Source of the DNA: Litorimonas sp947503715
Lineage (GTDB): Bacteria > Pseudomonadota > Alphaproteobacteria > Caulobacterales > Maricaulaceae
Direction: 5' to 3'
Assembly: GCF_050271975.1 (NCBI RefSeq)
Contig: NZ_CP189850.1
Span: forward strand, 1,860,001 to 1,924,000
DNA: 64,000 nucleotides
The notes below the pieces were generated by a model that made no database searches, had not been told where the DNA came from, and worked only from the letters and a program-made list of their open reading frames with translations. Position 1 is the first letter of the stretch; each line of letters opens with the position of its first letter. Positions 32,948 through 41,480 of this stretch are shown here, one piece after another. The position numbers and the translations under genes are program-made.

Positions 32948-34342
32948 ATGTCCGAAACATCTTTCGACGTCATCGTCATTGGTTCTGGTCCAGGGGGCTA
33001 CGTGACCGCCATCCGTGCGTCACAGCTCGGGTTTAAAACTGCGATCATCGAGAAAGCCGATTTGGGCGGCGTGTGCTTAAACTGGGGGTGTATCCCGACA
33101 AAGGCTTTGCTGCGCTCCGCCGAAGTGTTCCACAATATGCAGCATGCCGAGAATTATGGTTTGAGTGCAGAGCCGAGCTATGACCTCGCAAAGATCGTCA
33201 AGCGTTCGCGTAATATCGCTGGGCAGCTCTCTGCGGGCATCAAACATCTGATGAAGAAGAACAAGATCACGGTCATTCCGGGATTTGCGTCGATGACGCC
33301 GGGCAAACCCGCGCCGACGGTTCATGTCGACGGCAAAAGCTACACATCGAAACACGTCATTCTCGCCCCTGGTGCGCGGGCGCGGACCATTCCGCAAGCG
33401 GGTCTAGAGCCTGATGGGAAGTATATCTGGACGGCGCGGGAAGCGATGACGCCCGATACCATTCCGGACAAATTGCTGGTCATCGGCTCAGGCGCGATCG
33501 GTATGGAATTCGCGTCCTTCTTCTCCGCGTTTGGTGCGGACACGACGGTAGTCGAAATGGTCGATCGTATCCTGCCCGCCGAGGATGAAGAAATTTCAAA
33601 AATGGCACGCAAGGCGTTTGAGAAGCGAGGCCTGACCATCAAGACAAAGACCCAAGTCAAATCTGTCAAACCCGGCGCAAAAGGCGTGACGGCGACCCTG
33701 ACGACCAATGGAAAAGACGAAACGCATGAATTTGATCGCGTCATTCTCGCGATTGGCATTGTCGGGAATACGGAAAATATGGGGCTTGAAAAACTGGGCG
33801 TCAAAGTCGAGCGGAGTTTCATTCAGGTGGATGACTTTAGTTTCACGGGCGTTCCCGGGCTCTACGCGATTGGTGATGTCACGACGCCGCCATGGCTCGC
33901 GCATAAAGCGTCCCATGAAGGCATTATCTGTATCGAGAAGATCGCAGGCGGAAATCCGCATCCTCTTAATGCCAATGCCATTCCGGGCTGCACCTATTGC
34001 CATCCGCAGATTGCGTCGGTCGGCCACACAGAAGCGCAGGCGAAAGACGCAGGTTATGACGTAAAAGTTGGTCGTTTCCCCTATGTCGGGAACGGTAAAG
34101 CCATTGCGCTGGGTGAGCCGGAAGGTCTTGTGAAGACCGTGTTTGATGCAAAGACAGGCGAACTCCTCGGCGCGCATATGATCGGTGCGGAAGTGACCGA
34201 GCTGATTCAAGGCTACACGATTGCGCAGAAACTGGAAACGACCGAGCATGAACTGATGGAAACGGTGTTCCCGCATCCCACGCTGTCAGAGATGATGCAC
34301 GAGGCCGTGTTGGACGCTTACGGGCGCACCATCCACTTCTAG
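32948..34342 (+). CDS. lpd: Dihydrolipoyl dehydrogenase (E3)
   Basis: E3 reoxidises the lipoyl groups of pyruvate dehydrogenase with NAD+. The FAD-binding VIVIGSGPGGYV, redox-active disulfide GGVCLNWGCIPTKALL (about residues 40-55), NAD-binding VIGSGAIGMEFASFF, YAIGDVTTPPWLAHKA, and the C-terminal catalytic FPHPTLSEMMHEA are all present. I chose the ATG at 32948 (464 aa) because AAGG lies 7 bases upstream and it gives MSETSFDVIVIG; the ATG at 32933 overlaps that ribosome site. It converges with an acyltransferase gene across a palindromic junction. Confidence 0.97.
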   Translation: MSETSFDVIVIGSGPGGYVTAIRASQLGFKTAIIEKADLGGVCLNWGCIPTKALLRSAEVFHNMQHAENYGLSAEPSYDLAKIVKRSRNIAGQLSAGIKHLMKKNKITVIPGFASMTPGKPAPTVHVDGKSYTSKHVILAPGARARTIPQAGLEPDGKYIWTAREAMTPDTIPDKLLVIGSGAIGMEFASFFSAFGADTTVVEMVDRILPAEDEEISKMARKAFEKRGLTIKTKTQVKSVKPGAKGVTATLTTNGKDETHEFDRVILAIGIVGNTENMGLEKLGVKVERSFIQVDDFSFTGVPGLYAIGDVTTPPWLAHKASHEGIICIEKIAGGNPHPLNANAIPGCTYCHPQIASVGHTEAQAKDAGYDVKVGRFPYVGNGKAIALGEPEGLVKTVFDAKTGELLGAHMIGAEVTELIQGYTIAQKLETTEHELMETVFPHPTLSEMMHEAVLDAYGRTIHF

Positions 34343-34364
34343 ATAAGCTTCCTTAGTCTAGAAG
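34336..34364. terminator. Palindrome at the convergent lpd/acyltransferase junction
   Basis: CTTCTAGA (34336-34343) pairs perfectly with TCTAGAAG (34357-34364) around a 13-base loop, spanning the lpd stop codon and lying across the end of the opposing gene. Its position suggests a bidirectional stop signal, though no clear T-tract follows on either strand. Confidence 0.4.
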
Positions 34365-35534
34365 CATTGCGCCTGACGGTTTACGCTGTTTCAGTCCGAT
34401 ATCGCGTAGCCAATTTGCAAAGCGTGTTTTGCTCTTCAGCATCGGTTTTTCGATGATGTACCAGCTTAGCGCTGCAAGCACGACAGTTGGGGGAAAGCCC
34501 AGCACGAAGAGTGTTAAAACCGACAGATCCGGCATCCAGTGAAACAGCATCTGCAACACGCACCAATGATAGATGTAGATGCCGTAAGAGAGGTCCGGAA
34601 GTTTCTGCAAAAACGCGAAGCGCGGGGCGCGTATATAGGCGAGTTTAAAGACGACCCAAGCCAAGATGAGGTTCATAATAACCTCAACAACCGGGGTTGA
34701 GCGAAACATCCAACTTAATGCCAAAAGGACAAATAGGCTCACCCAATGGAAGGTGAGGCGGTCGCGATAAGCGTAAATTGTAGCCCCCAACCCATAGGCA
34801 ATCCCAAAACGACACATGTTGTTAAGTGTCGCTGGAAGGTTTTCAAACAGGTTCAACTGCGTGAATATAATCCATGCGATAGAAGGCAGAATAAATTGGG
34901 CCAGCGCCATCCATTTTCGTTTCAACAGGCCAAGGCTGAAAACGCCCAATGTCGCAATATAGGCCAGAACCTCATATCGTAGCGTCCATAGTGGGGCAGA
35001 TCCGAAATTTTCCGCATTGCCTTCAAAGGCTCCAGGCATAACCATGCCGGTCTTGTAGAAAGTCAAAACCTTGACGGGTTGGAGATACCAGTCAGGCGAG
35101 CTGAAAAACGCTTTCAACGGCAGACTTGTGGCCAAGGGGCCGATCACGATCATCACAAATATGACGTGTACGACTAGAGCCGGGAAAATGCGCAAGGCCC
35201 GCGCAGAAAGGAAACTGGGCGTGTCGCCGCGATAGACCATCGATTTCGTGACGAGAAATCCCGAGGCAATGAAGAACATATTCACGGCCATATAACTGAA
35301 CGTGTAATGATAGAAAATATGGGGCTCTAGGGTCGGGTCGCGCATGGCAATGACAAAGGCATGACCAATCACAACGAGAGAGGCAAAGAGCAATCTCAGC
35401 GGTGTGAAGAAGTTATCGTGACCGTCGCGAATAACGTGAGTCTCACGATCTTCGGGTCTATTATCAGTTTGCGTCGTAATGGTACCAAACCTCCTTTGCC
35501 TGCCACATGGCAGATTGAGGTTAAAACGTTGCAA
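34353..35534 (-). CDS. Acyltransferase 3 family membrane protein
   Basis: Acyltransferase-3 (OafA/NodX-like) proteins transfer acyl groups, often acetyl, to sugars of surface polysaccharides or to other envelope molecules. Diagnostic parts are the N-terminal LRLLFASLVVIGHAF with the catalytic histidine, FFIASGFLVTKSM, and SARALRIFPALVVHVIF with the R-x-x-R-I-x-P motif. About ten membrane helices are visible in 393 aa. The start is uncertain: the first 40 residues are hydrophilic and unlike the family, so a later start is possible. It follows the sensor kinase gene by 61 bases on the same strand. The substrate is unknown. Confidence 0.85.
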   Translation of the reverse strand: MQRFNLNLPCGRQRRFGTITTQTDNRPEDRETHVIRDGHDNFFTPLRLLFASLVVIGHAFVIAMRDPTLEPHIFYHYTFSYMAVNMFFIASGFLVTKSMVYRGDTPSFLSARALRIFPALVVHVIFVMIVIGPLATSLPLKAFFSSPDWYLQPVKVLTFYKTGMVMPGAFEGNAENFGSAPLWTLRYEVLAYIATLGVFSLGLLKRKWMALAQFILPSIAWIIFTQLNLFENLPATLNNMCRFGIAYGLGATIYAYRDRLTFHWVSLFVLLALSWMFRSTPVVEVIMNLILAWVVFKLAYIRAPRFAFLQKLPDLSYGIYIYHWCVLQMLFHWMPDLSVLTLFVLGFPPTVVLAALSWYIIEKPMLKSKTRFANWLRDIGLKQRKPSGAMLLD

Positions 35535-35595
35535 AATTTGTGCCGAAAGTCAGTTTAGGGCGTCAATCTCGCCAATTTGCAGAGGCGAGCTGGTC

Positions 35596-37500
35596 TCATG
35601 CGTCAATATTACCTGGTAACTCCAACCGTACGCGGAGCCCGGATTTCGATTCTGTGGCGGCTAGAAATTCAATATTTCCATTTAGGTCCTTGGTGCGTGT
35701 TCTAAGATTGGACAGTCCCTTTGCGCCTGGCCGCAAATTGTCTTGTGATAGTCCAATCCCATCATCTTCAATCGTAATTTCAATCGTGCCATTGGGCAGT
35801 ATCCGGCTTTTAAAATGAATTTCTGAGGCCTTGGCATGACGAATAATATTTATCACGGCCTCTTGAATGATCCGGTAAATGGAAAGCACCTCTTCCGGTC
35901 CGTAATTCGGCTGATGCCCCAGGTCGCCCGCATCCCAATCCAGTTCTATGCCGGCTTCATAAAGAGCAGGTTCCAATCGTCCGCGAAGCGCACCGAGCGC
36001 GAGGTCCAGTTCGCCATCGGCTGTGTCCATCGAATCGACGATGAGGCGAAGTTCCTGAAGGCTGTCATCAAGCTCTTTTCCCATCTCGCTGGGGGCCAAA
36101 CGCCCACCTTTTGCACGGAGTGAGAGTGACAGCAGCTTCCCGCCGACGCCGTCATGCATATCACGCATGATCCGTTTGCGTTCATCCACGAGCGCAGCCT
36201 CACGCATTTCGGTCTCACGTTGTGCGTAAACATTTGCGATTTCGGCTTCCCGCTCGGCGAGTTGAGAGACAAGGAATGTGTTGGATTTTGCCAGCATTCT
36301 CTGGGTTTCTACGAAACTTCTCAGAAAACCACTTAAAATCGTTAATCCCAGAAAAATACAAATGATTGGCCCATAATGAAGTGTCACAGGCGTTCCCATC
36401 CAGATGGCTGCTGTCGCATCTAAAGATACAGAGGAGATGATATCTATAACGACGGCAAGAATGGTTGAGAGGAAGACAACTGCACTAAACATACTGATCT
36501 TCAATTCTCTGAGAAGAGCAGAGCAAACTTGCCAAATCATAGTTACGATTGCAAATGCGGCAATAACATCTGCGATCAAGATAATGTCGATAAAAACGGA
36601 TCTATCCAGGAAGATCATTGCGATGAATAAGCCTAGATAGAGCAATGCCATCAAAGGGACTGCATAATACCGAATCCATCGTTTTCTGAATGTCCATTCA
36701 TTAATGAAAGAGAGTGCGGAAACGGCGACTATGAAAATAGCGAAAGTATAGATAAGGTTACCTATATTCCCAAGTGCGCCTGTAAAAACGCCGGTATATG
36801 TGAGGCAAACCGTCATCCAACCCAGCATGAGGCAGCCGAATGCAACCATCTCTCCAGGCCTTTTTGAACGGAGTGAGAGTAGGAACGCGATCAAACCGCC
36901 AATCATGCAGGCCGCCGCGGAGAATGTGACCATCCAGACACCCATAACATATTGCCAACGGTAAGCTCGCAGAAGGTTACGTTTTTCAGACAATAGAGGC
37001 ATGCCGACATAAGGCTGATTTTTTGTCGTTTGCGCCCTCATCTCCAGAAAGTAAGGTGGCTTAAGTTCCTCTGGGAATAAGTATAAATGTGGTTCCTGAA
37101 AAATATGACCATTAAGACGGGCTGGCCGACTATAAGGCAGTAATCTTTCGCCATTGACCCTCATGTCAATTGTACGTCGAGAATATTGGATGAGGATCGC
37201 AGGTTCCGTCAGGCCTTTGACATGATCGGTGATATCACCCGATATGTAAGCTGTATCCGCGCCGCGTTGTCCAATATAACTTCCATATCCGTCTCGCCCA
37301 ACCGTCAATCGTGGACTGCCGTCAGGAACAGCCGTGGCCAAACTGTCGAGTTTGACCACGTTTTCCGGGACCATCATTCGCTCGCTTATGAGGATAGAAA
37401 GATAAAGTGCGAGAACAGTAGATAGGACCACAACGGTAAGGCGCATTGCCCCGGACAAGCTTTCGCGAGAATGCGAGAGTCCATGCGATAGGGTGTCCAT
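35596..37500 (-). CDS. 7TM-type sensor histidine kinase, NarL/LiaS group
   Basis: The 634-aa kinase has an N-terminal membrane helix (about 19-39), an extracytoplasmic region to about residue 185, and then a block of seven membrane helices (185-400), resembling the 7TMR-DISM sensor architecture. A coiled coil follows with ERKRIMRDMHDGVGGKLLSL, the HisKA_3 phosphorylation site, and a HATPase (EDDGIGLSQDN, GLSNLRTRTKDL). It should phosphorylate the LuxR-type regulator encoded just upstream, whose stop codon overlaps this ATG (TAATG). Part of the membrane region is AT-rich (one sampled line 38 percent G+C), hinting at transfer. Confidence 0.88.
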   Translation of the reverse strand: MDTLSHGLSHSRESLSGAMRLTVVVLSTVLALYLSILISERMMVPENVVKLDSLATAVPDGSPRLTVGRDGYGSYIGQRGADTAYISGDITDHVKGLTEPAILIQYSRRTIDMRVNGERLLPYSRPARLNGHIFQEPHLYLFPEELKPPYFLEMRAQTTKNQPYVGMPLLSEKRNLLRAYRWQYVMGVWMVTFSAAACMIGGLIAFLLSLRSKRPGEMVAFGCLMLGWMTVCLTYTGVFTGALGNIGNLIYTFAIFIVAVSALSFINEWTFRKRWIRYYAVPLMALLYLGLFIAMIFLDRSVFIDIILIADVIAAFAIVTMIWQVCSALLRELKISMFSAVVFLSTILAVVIDIISSVSLDATAAIWMGTPVTLHYGPIICIFLGLTILSGFLRSFVETQRMLAKSNTFLVSQLAEREAEIANVYAQRETEMREAALVDERKRIMRDMHDGVGGKLLSLSLRAKGGRLAPSEMGKELDDSLQELRLIVDSMDTADGELDLALGALRGRLEPALYEAGIELDWDAGDLGHQPNYGPEEVLSIYRIIQEAVINIIRHAKASEIHFKSRILPNGTIEITIEDDGIGLSQDNLRPGAKGLSNLRTRTKDLNGNIEFLAATESKSGLRVRLELPGNIDA

Positions 37501-38174
37501 TAACTTGCGTTCAGATCGATCATGCCCTCTTGAACAGCTTTATAGACTGCCTCACCCCGCGAGGTAACGGCCAGTTTGTGATAGATGCTCTTCACATGTC
37601 CCCCGACCGTATGGGGCGAGATATCCATATCGCGCGCAACCTCCTTGTAGGATCGCCCGCGGGCGAGTGCGGAGAGCACTTCAATTTCACGCTTAGATAG
37701 GAGGTTCGGTTTATCCGATTGCGTTGGCTTGGGTGTCTCTTTTCGAACCCGTTTCAACAGATGACCTGCCACGGCTGCGCTAATCGGTGCGCCGCCCTCT
37801 AAAACGGTTGTGATTGAATTGAACATTTCAAAGTCAGATCCACCTTTGAGGAGGTATCCATCCGCGCCCGCCTCGACAGCCCGGATAACGCTGGTGACGT
37901 CGCCAAAGACGGAAATGACCATCGCACGCCTATGGTTGGCCTCGTCACCGCTCCGCCAGTCGCGGATAAGGTCCGCTCCATCTCCGTCACCCAGTTGTAG
38001 GTCGGTCAGGAGGAGGTCGAACTGTTCGGCTTTGGTGTCGACCAATGCTTTGGCTTCAGTATAGTTATTCACACCTGCAAAAAGTTCGAGGCGAGGGTGT
38101 TGTTCGACAAGCTGTGCACAGCGTTCAAAGGCGCTGGGCTCATCTTCCACCAATAGTACGCGGCTAGGTTCCAT
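37500..38174 (-). CDS. LuxR/NarL family response regulator
   Basis: An N-terminal receiver (VLLVEDEPSAFERC, phosphoacceptor aspartate in LLLTDLQLGDGDG, then GADGYLLKGG) is joined to a C-terminal LuxR helix-turn-helix (LSKREIEVLSALARGRSYKE, then ISPHTVGGHVKSIYHKL). I chose the ATG at 38174 because AAAAGG lies 8 bases upstream, giving MEPSRVLLVED (224 aa). An ATG at 38225 would add 17 residues but lacks a ribosome site. It is divergent from lipA and is coupled to the sensor kinase. The acyltransferase downstream may be one target or simply a passenger. Confidence 0.88.
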   Translation of the reverse strand: MEPSRVLLVEDEPSAFERCAQLVEQHPRLELFAGVNNYTEAKALVDTKAEQFDLLLTDLQLGDGDGADLIRDWRSGDEANHRRAMVISVFGDVTSVIRAVEAGADGYLLKGGSDFEMFNSITTVLEGGAPISAAVAGHLLKRVRKETPKPTQSDKPNLLSKREIEVLSALARGRSYKEVARDMDISPHTVGGHVKSIYHKLAVTSRGEAVYKAVQEGMIDLNAS

Positions 38175-38307
38175 ATTAAGAACCTTTTCAGACAATGGGC
38201 TCTGTTTTTCAATCGGCGTGTTCATGGGGGTTAGAGTTGCGGATTTGGCGCAGCTTGGGAAGCTGAATTTGCTTGAATCCGCCGCTTTGCCCGCCCATTT
38301 AGCGCTC

Positions 38308-39273
38308 ATGGCTACGATACTTGATCTGAACGCGAATAAAGCAAGACCGCGACATCCTGAAAAGGCGAACCGCCCGGATACAGAGGTCCTGCGCAAACCC
38401 AAATGGATTCGTGTAAAAGCCCCGACGTCTAAAGGCTATGCGGAGACACGGAAGATAGTGAAAGACAAAGGCCTCGTGACCGTTTGTGAGGAAGCAGCTT
38501 GTCCGAATATCGGGGAGTGTTGGGAGAAATCTCATGCAACCTTCATGGTGCTGGGCGAAATCTGTACGCGGGCTTGCGCATTTTGCAATGTGGCAACAGG
38601 ATTGCCGCAAGATGTGGATGCCTATGAGCCAAAGAAGATTGCGGAAGCTGTCCTTGAGATGAAACTCAAACATGTCGTGATTACATCTGTGGACCGGGAC
38701 GACCTCGACGATGGCGGTGCGCAGCATTTTGTCGACGTGATTGAGGCTATTCGTGCGAAGTCGCCCGACACAACAATTGAAATTTTGACGCCTGATTTTC
38801 TGCGCAAGGGCGACGCCCCGAATAAAGTGATTGATGCGCGGCCTGATGTGTTTAACCACAATCTGGAAACGGTGCCGCGTCTCTATCTGAAAATTCGTCC
38901 GGGGGCGCGTTACTATCATTCGCTGCGTTTGCTAGAGAAGGTGAAGGACCGCGATCCGTCGCAATTCACGAAATCCGGCCTCATGGTGGGTTTGGGTGAA
39001 ACGAAAGAAGAGATCATGCAGGTCATGGATGATATGCGGTCCGCCGGCGTCGATTTCCTGACCATTGGCCAATATCTTCAGCCCACGCGGAAACATGCGA
39101 AAATTGACCGTTTTGTCACGCCGGAAGAGTTTAAATCCTATGAGACGATCGCGCGGGCGAAAGGCTTCTTGATGGTGTCAGCCAGTCCGCTCACCCGTTC
39201 GTCCTATCATGCGGATAGTGACTTTGCACAAATGCGGGCCGCGCGCGATGCTAAACTAGGCGTTAGCCGCTAA
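38308..39273 (+). CDS. lipA: Lipoyl synthase
   Basis: LipA is a radical-SAM enzyme that inserts two sulfurs into the octanoyl group on lipoyl domains, including those of PdhB and PdhC encoded nearby. It has the auxiliary cluster motif CEEAACPNIGECW and the radical-SAM motif CTRACAFCNV (CxxxCxxC). VITSVDRDDLDDGG and the C-terminal RSSYHAD are also typical. I chose the ATG at 38308 (321 aa), giving MATILDLNANKARPRHPEK; a frame open to 38218 would run into the divergent regulator's region. The stop overlaps the next ATG. Confidence 0.97.
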   Translation: MATILDLNANKARPRHPEKANRPDTEVLRKPKWIRVKAPTSKGYAETRKIVKDKGLVTVCEEAACPNIGECWEKSHATFMVLGEICTRACAFCNVATGLPQDVDAYEPKKIAEAVLEMKLKHVVITSVDRDDLDDGGAQHFVDVIEAIRAKSPDTTIEILTPDFLRKGDAPNKVIDARPDVFNHNLETVPRLYLKIRPGARYYHSLRLLEKVKDRDPSQFTKSGLMVGLGETKEEIMQVMDDMRSAGVDFLTIGQYLQPTRKHAKIDRFVTPEEFKSYETIARAKGFLMVSASPLTRSSYHADSDFAQMRAARDAKLGVSR

Positions 39274-39788
39274 TGCCGTCGACGAGAATTGTCAGACGCA
39301 TCCGTCATGACGCGGATGGTTTATTCGCGTTGGTCGCGGATGTTGAAAATTATCCGGAATTTATCGATCTGATTTCGGCGCTTCGTATCACGAAAAAACT
39401 ATCTGACACGGAGTTCGAAGCCGAGGCCATAGTCGCGTATAAGATGATCCGTGAGACCTTTAAATCTCATGTTACGATTGACCCAAGCACCATGAAGATT
39501 AGCGTCAAAAAGGCAGAAAAGGGCGGCGCGGTTAAATCTCTATTGAATGAGTGGAAATTTCATCCAATTGAAGATGGCTCTACCGTCGTCGATGTCGTCG
39601 TGGATGTGCGGTTGAAAGCCATGCCCTTAGAATTCCTCCTTCGCGAAAAATTCGCCAAGGCGGCGGTTCATATTATGAACTTGTTTGAGACCCGCGCAGG
39701 GAGAACTCTGCCACATATTGGTGAGAAGCTTTACGACTCCGGCCCGGAGTTGAAACGCCTCGGTTTGAAATCTGAAGGCCTAGTCTAA
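39273..39788 (+). CDS. COQ10-type START domain protein (ubiquinone-binding/RatA-like)
   Basis: This belongs to the polyketide cyclase/dehydrase START superfamily, COQ10/RatA branch, proposed to bind ubiquinone in alphaproteobacteria and mitochondria. Family features are the N-terminal DADGLFALVADVENYPEF and the C-terminal LREKFAKAAVHIMNLFETRAG. At 171 aa it is slightly longer than typical. The ATG overlaps the lipA stop (TAATG), and the lipA-coq10 pairing is common in alphaproteobacteria. The RatA ribosome toxin name carried by E. coli relatives should not be assumed. It converges with cinA, overlapping by 9 bases. Confidence 0.85.
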   Translation: MPSTRIVRRIRHDADGLFALVADVENYPEFIDLISALRITKKLSDTEFEAEAIVAYKMIRETFKSHVTIDPSTMKISVKKAEKGGAVKSLLNEWKFHPIEDGSTVVDVVVDVRLKAMPLEFLLREKFAKAAVHIMNLFETRAGRTLPHIGEKLYDSGPELKRLGLKSEGLV

Positions 39789-40277
39789 AGCTTTTAGAAG
39801 CGCTTTCAGGGCTTCCAAACAGGTTGCATCTCTGACTTTGTTTCGGCTCATATCTGCGAAGTGATGAAGCACGGCAAAGCTCGCCTCCCGCGTTGCAATG
39901 CCGATCCAGACGGTCCCAACGGGTTTGTCTTCGCTACCGCCACCCGGGCCCGCTACGCCCGTGACGGCGACTGCGAGGTCGACGTCCAAACGTTCCACCG
40001 CGCCTGCGGCCATACGTGTGGCGACAATCTCGCTGACCGCGCCGTATTTCCCGATTGTCGAGGGCGGGACGGCGAGGAGCTTGGTTTTGATTTGATTATC
40101 ATAGGCGATGATGCCGCCCTTAAACATACCGGAACTGCCGGATGTTGCGGTGATGGCCGCCCCGATGAGTCCGCCTGTACAGCTTTCCGCCGTCGCAATT
40201 TTCCAGCCCTTTAATGTCGCTTTTTCCACGAGTTCCGCCGAAAGGCCGAAAATCTCTTTCAACATATTCTGGCTCAT
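39780..40277 (-). CDS. pncC: CinA C-terminal domain nicotinamide-nucleotide amidohydrolase
   Basis: This stand-alone CinA C-terminal domain protein (165 aa) deamidates nicotinamide mononucleotide to nicotinate mononucleotide in NAD salvage. The motifs TAESCTGGLIGAAIT and VTGVAGPGGGSEDKPVGTVW are diagnostic. The N-terminal molybdopterin-like domain of full CinA is absent, as usual in alphaproteobacteria. Its ATG overlaps the ispDF stop (ATGA), so the two genes form a coupled unit on the minus strand. Confidence 0.9.
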   Translation of the reverse strand: MSQNMLKEIFGLSAELVEKATLKGWKIATAESCTGGLIGAAITATSGSSGMFKGGIIAYDNQIKTKLLAVPPSTIGKYGAVSEIVATRMAAGAVERLDVDLAVAVTGVAGPGGGSEDKPVGTVWIGIATREASFAVLHHFADMSRNKVRDATCLEALKALLKALD

Positions 40278-41419
40278 GACCCAAGCCTCACTGTTGCAAC
40301 GGCCTGTGCCGCAAGGCCTTCGCCGCGACCCGTAAAGCCGAGTTTTTCGGTTGTCGTCGCTTTCACACTGACACGGCTAAGCGGAAGGCCGCAAAGCTCC
40401 GCAATCTTCTCCCGCATAGCCTCGCGATGCGGTTTGATTTTCGGTTGTTCGCAGATCAAAGTAACATCCACATGTTGAAGCAACCCTTTGCGTTCCTTCA
40501 CTTTATCCATTGCAAAGAGAAGAAATTTATCGCTCGACGCGCCTTTCCATTGTGGATCGGAGGGCGGAAAATGATCGCCAATATCCCCAAAACAAAGCGC
40601 GCCTAGAATGGCATCCGTCAGCGCATGCAGTCCCGCATCTGCATCTGAATGCCCCTTCAGTGTGTAGCCGCAGTTAATCGGAACACCGCATAGCCAAAGC
40701 GGATCATTGGATTCGAAATCGAATTGATGCACGTCGAAGCCGGAACCTGTTGCGGTGTAAGTCTGATCTACCATGCGCTCTGCTTTGGCGAAATCTTCGG
40801 GATAGGTCACCTTGAAATTATCGGGATCACCGGACGTGAAGGAGAGGGAGAGGCCAGCGGCCCGCGCAACCGCAATATCATCGGCATGGCTTTCGCCCGG
40901 TTTCGCAGCGTCAAAAGCCGATAGGATATCGGCGTAACGAAAGGCTTGTGGGGTTTGCACCCGTCTTAACGCATCGCGGTCCACGCTATCTCCCTCCAAG
41001 GTTTTGAGCGCATCAGCGATGGGTAGGGCAGGTGCCGTGGCCTGATGCGTTTCGAGAGCGTTCGATAAGTCCTGCAAAAGCGTCTGTGTCAGGAAGGGCC
41101 GCGCGGCATCGTGTATATAGACATGATCGATTCTCTCGCCTTGCAGGACATTCAGCCCCGCCCGCACAGAATCCGTGCGTGTCGCCCCACCAATGGTCGT
41201 TCTGACCTCGTCGCCAAAGGGCGCGAGGCAGCCTTCCGCAAAATCATCATCTGCGCTTATAACGACAATGATTGTCCCGAAATTATGGGCTTTTAGAGCA
41301 TTTTGCAGTGTTCGAACTAAAAGGGGTTGTGATCCAATTCGCCTATATTGTTTCGGTATATCCCCGCCCGCGCGCATGCCTTTTCCGGCGGCGACCAATA
41401 TGAGTGCGTCACGTGTCAT
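40274..41419 (-). CDS. ispDF: Bifunctional IspD/IspF enzyme of the MEP isoprenoid pathway
   Basis: This fusion carries 2-C-methyl-D-erythritol 4-phosphate cytidylyltransferase (residues 1 to about 225; LVAAGKGMRAGGDIPKQY) and 2-C-methyl-D-erythritol 2,4-cyclodiphosphate synthase (about 226-381; GSGFDVHQF and GHSDADAGLHALTDAILG with the zinc ligands). Fused IspDF is normal in alphaproteobacteria. I chose the ATG at 41419 (381 aa); the frame is open to 41698, but that part overlaps divergent dusB. It supplies isoprenoids for ubiquinone, undecaprenyl phosphate and the carotenoids made by crtI and crtY. Confidence 0.96.
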   Translation of the reverse strand: MTRDALILVAAGKGMRAGGDIPKQYRRIGSQPLLVRTLQNALKAHNFGTIIVVISADDDFAEGCLAPFGDEVRTTIGGATRTDSVRAGLNVLQGERIDHVYIHDAARPFLTQTLLQDLSNALETHQATAPALPIADALKTLEGDSVDRDALRRVQTPQAFRYADILSAFDAAKPGESHADDIAVARAAGLSLSFTSGDPDNFKVTYPEDFAKAERMVDQTYTATGSGFDVHQFDFESNDPLWLCGVPINCGYTLKGHSDADAGLHALTDAILGALCFGDIGDHFPPSDPQWKGASSDKFLLFAMDKVKERKGLLQHVDVTLICEQPKIKPHREAMREKIAELCGLPLSRVSVKATTTEKLGFTGRGEGLAAQAVATVRLGS

Positions 41420-41480
41420 CGTGCTTTCCAACTCCGGTGAATTATTGTGCGGTTCGCAAAAACAGCTTACGACGACTGCA

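Noticed and set aside
39273..39788. Calling the COQ10-like gene a RatA toxin
   Set aside because: The alphaproteobacterial lipA-coq10 context and the COQ10-type C-terminus favour a ubiquinone-related role; no antitoxin partner gene is adjacent.
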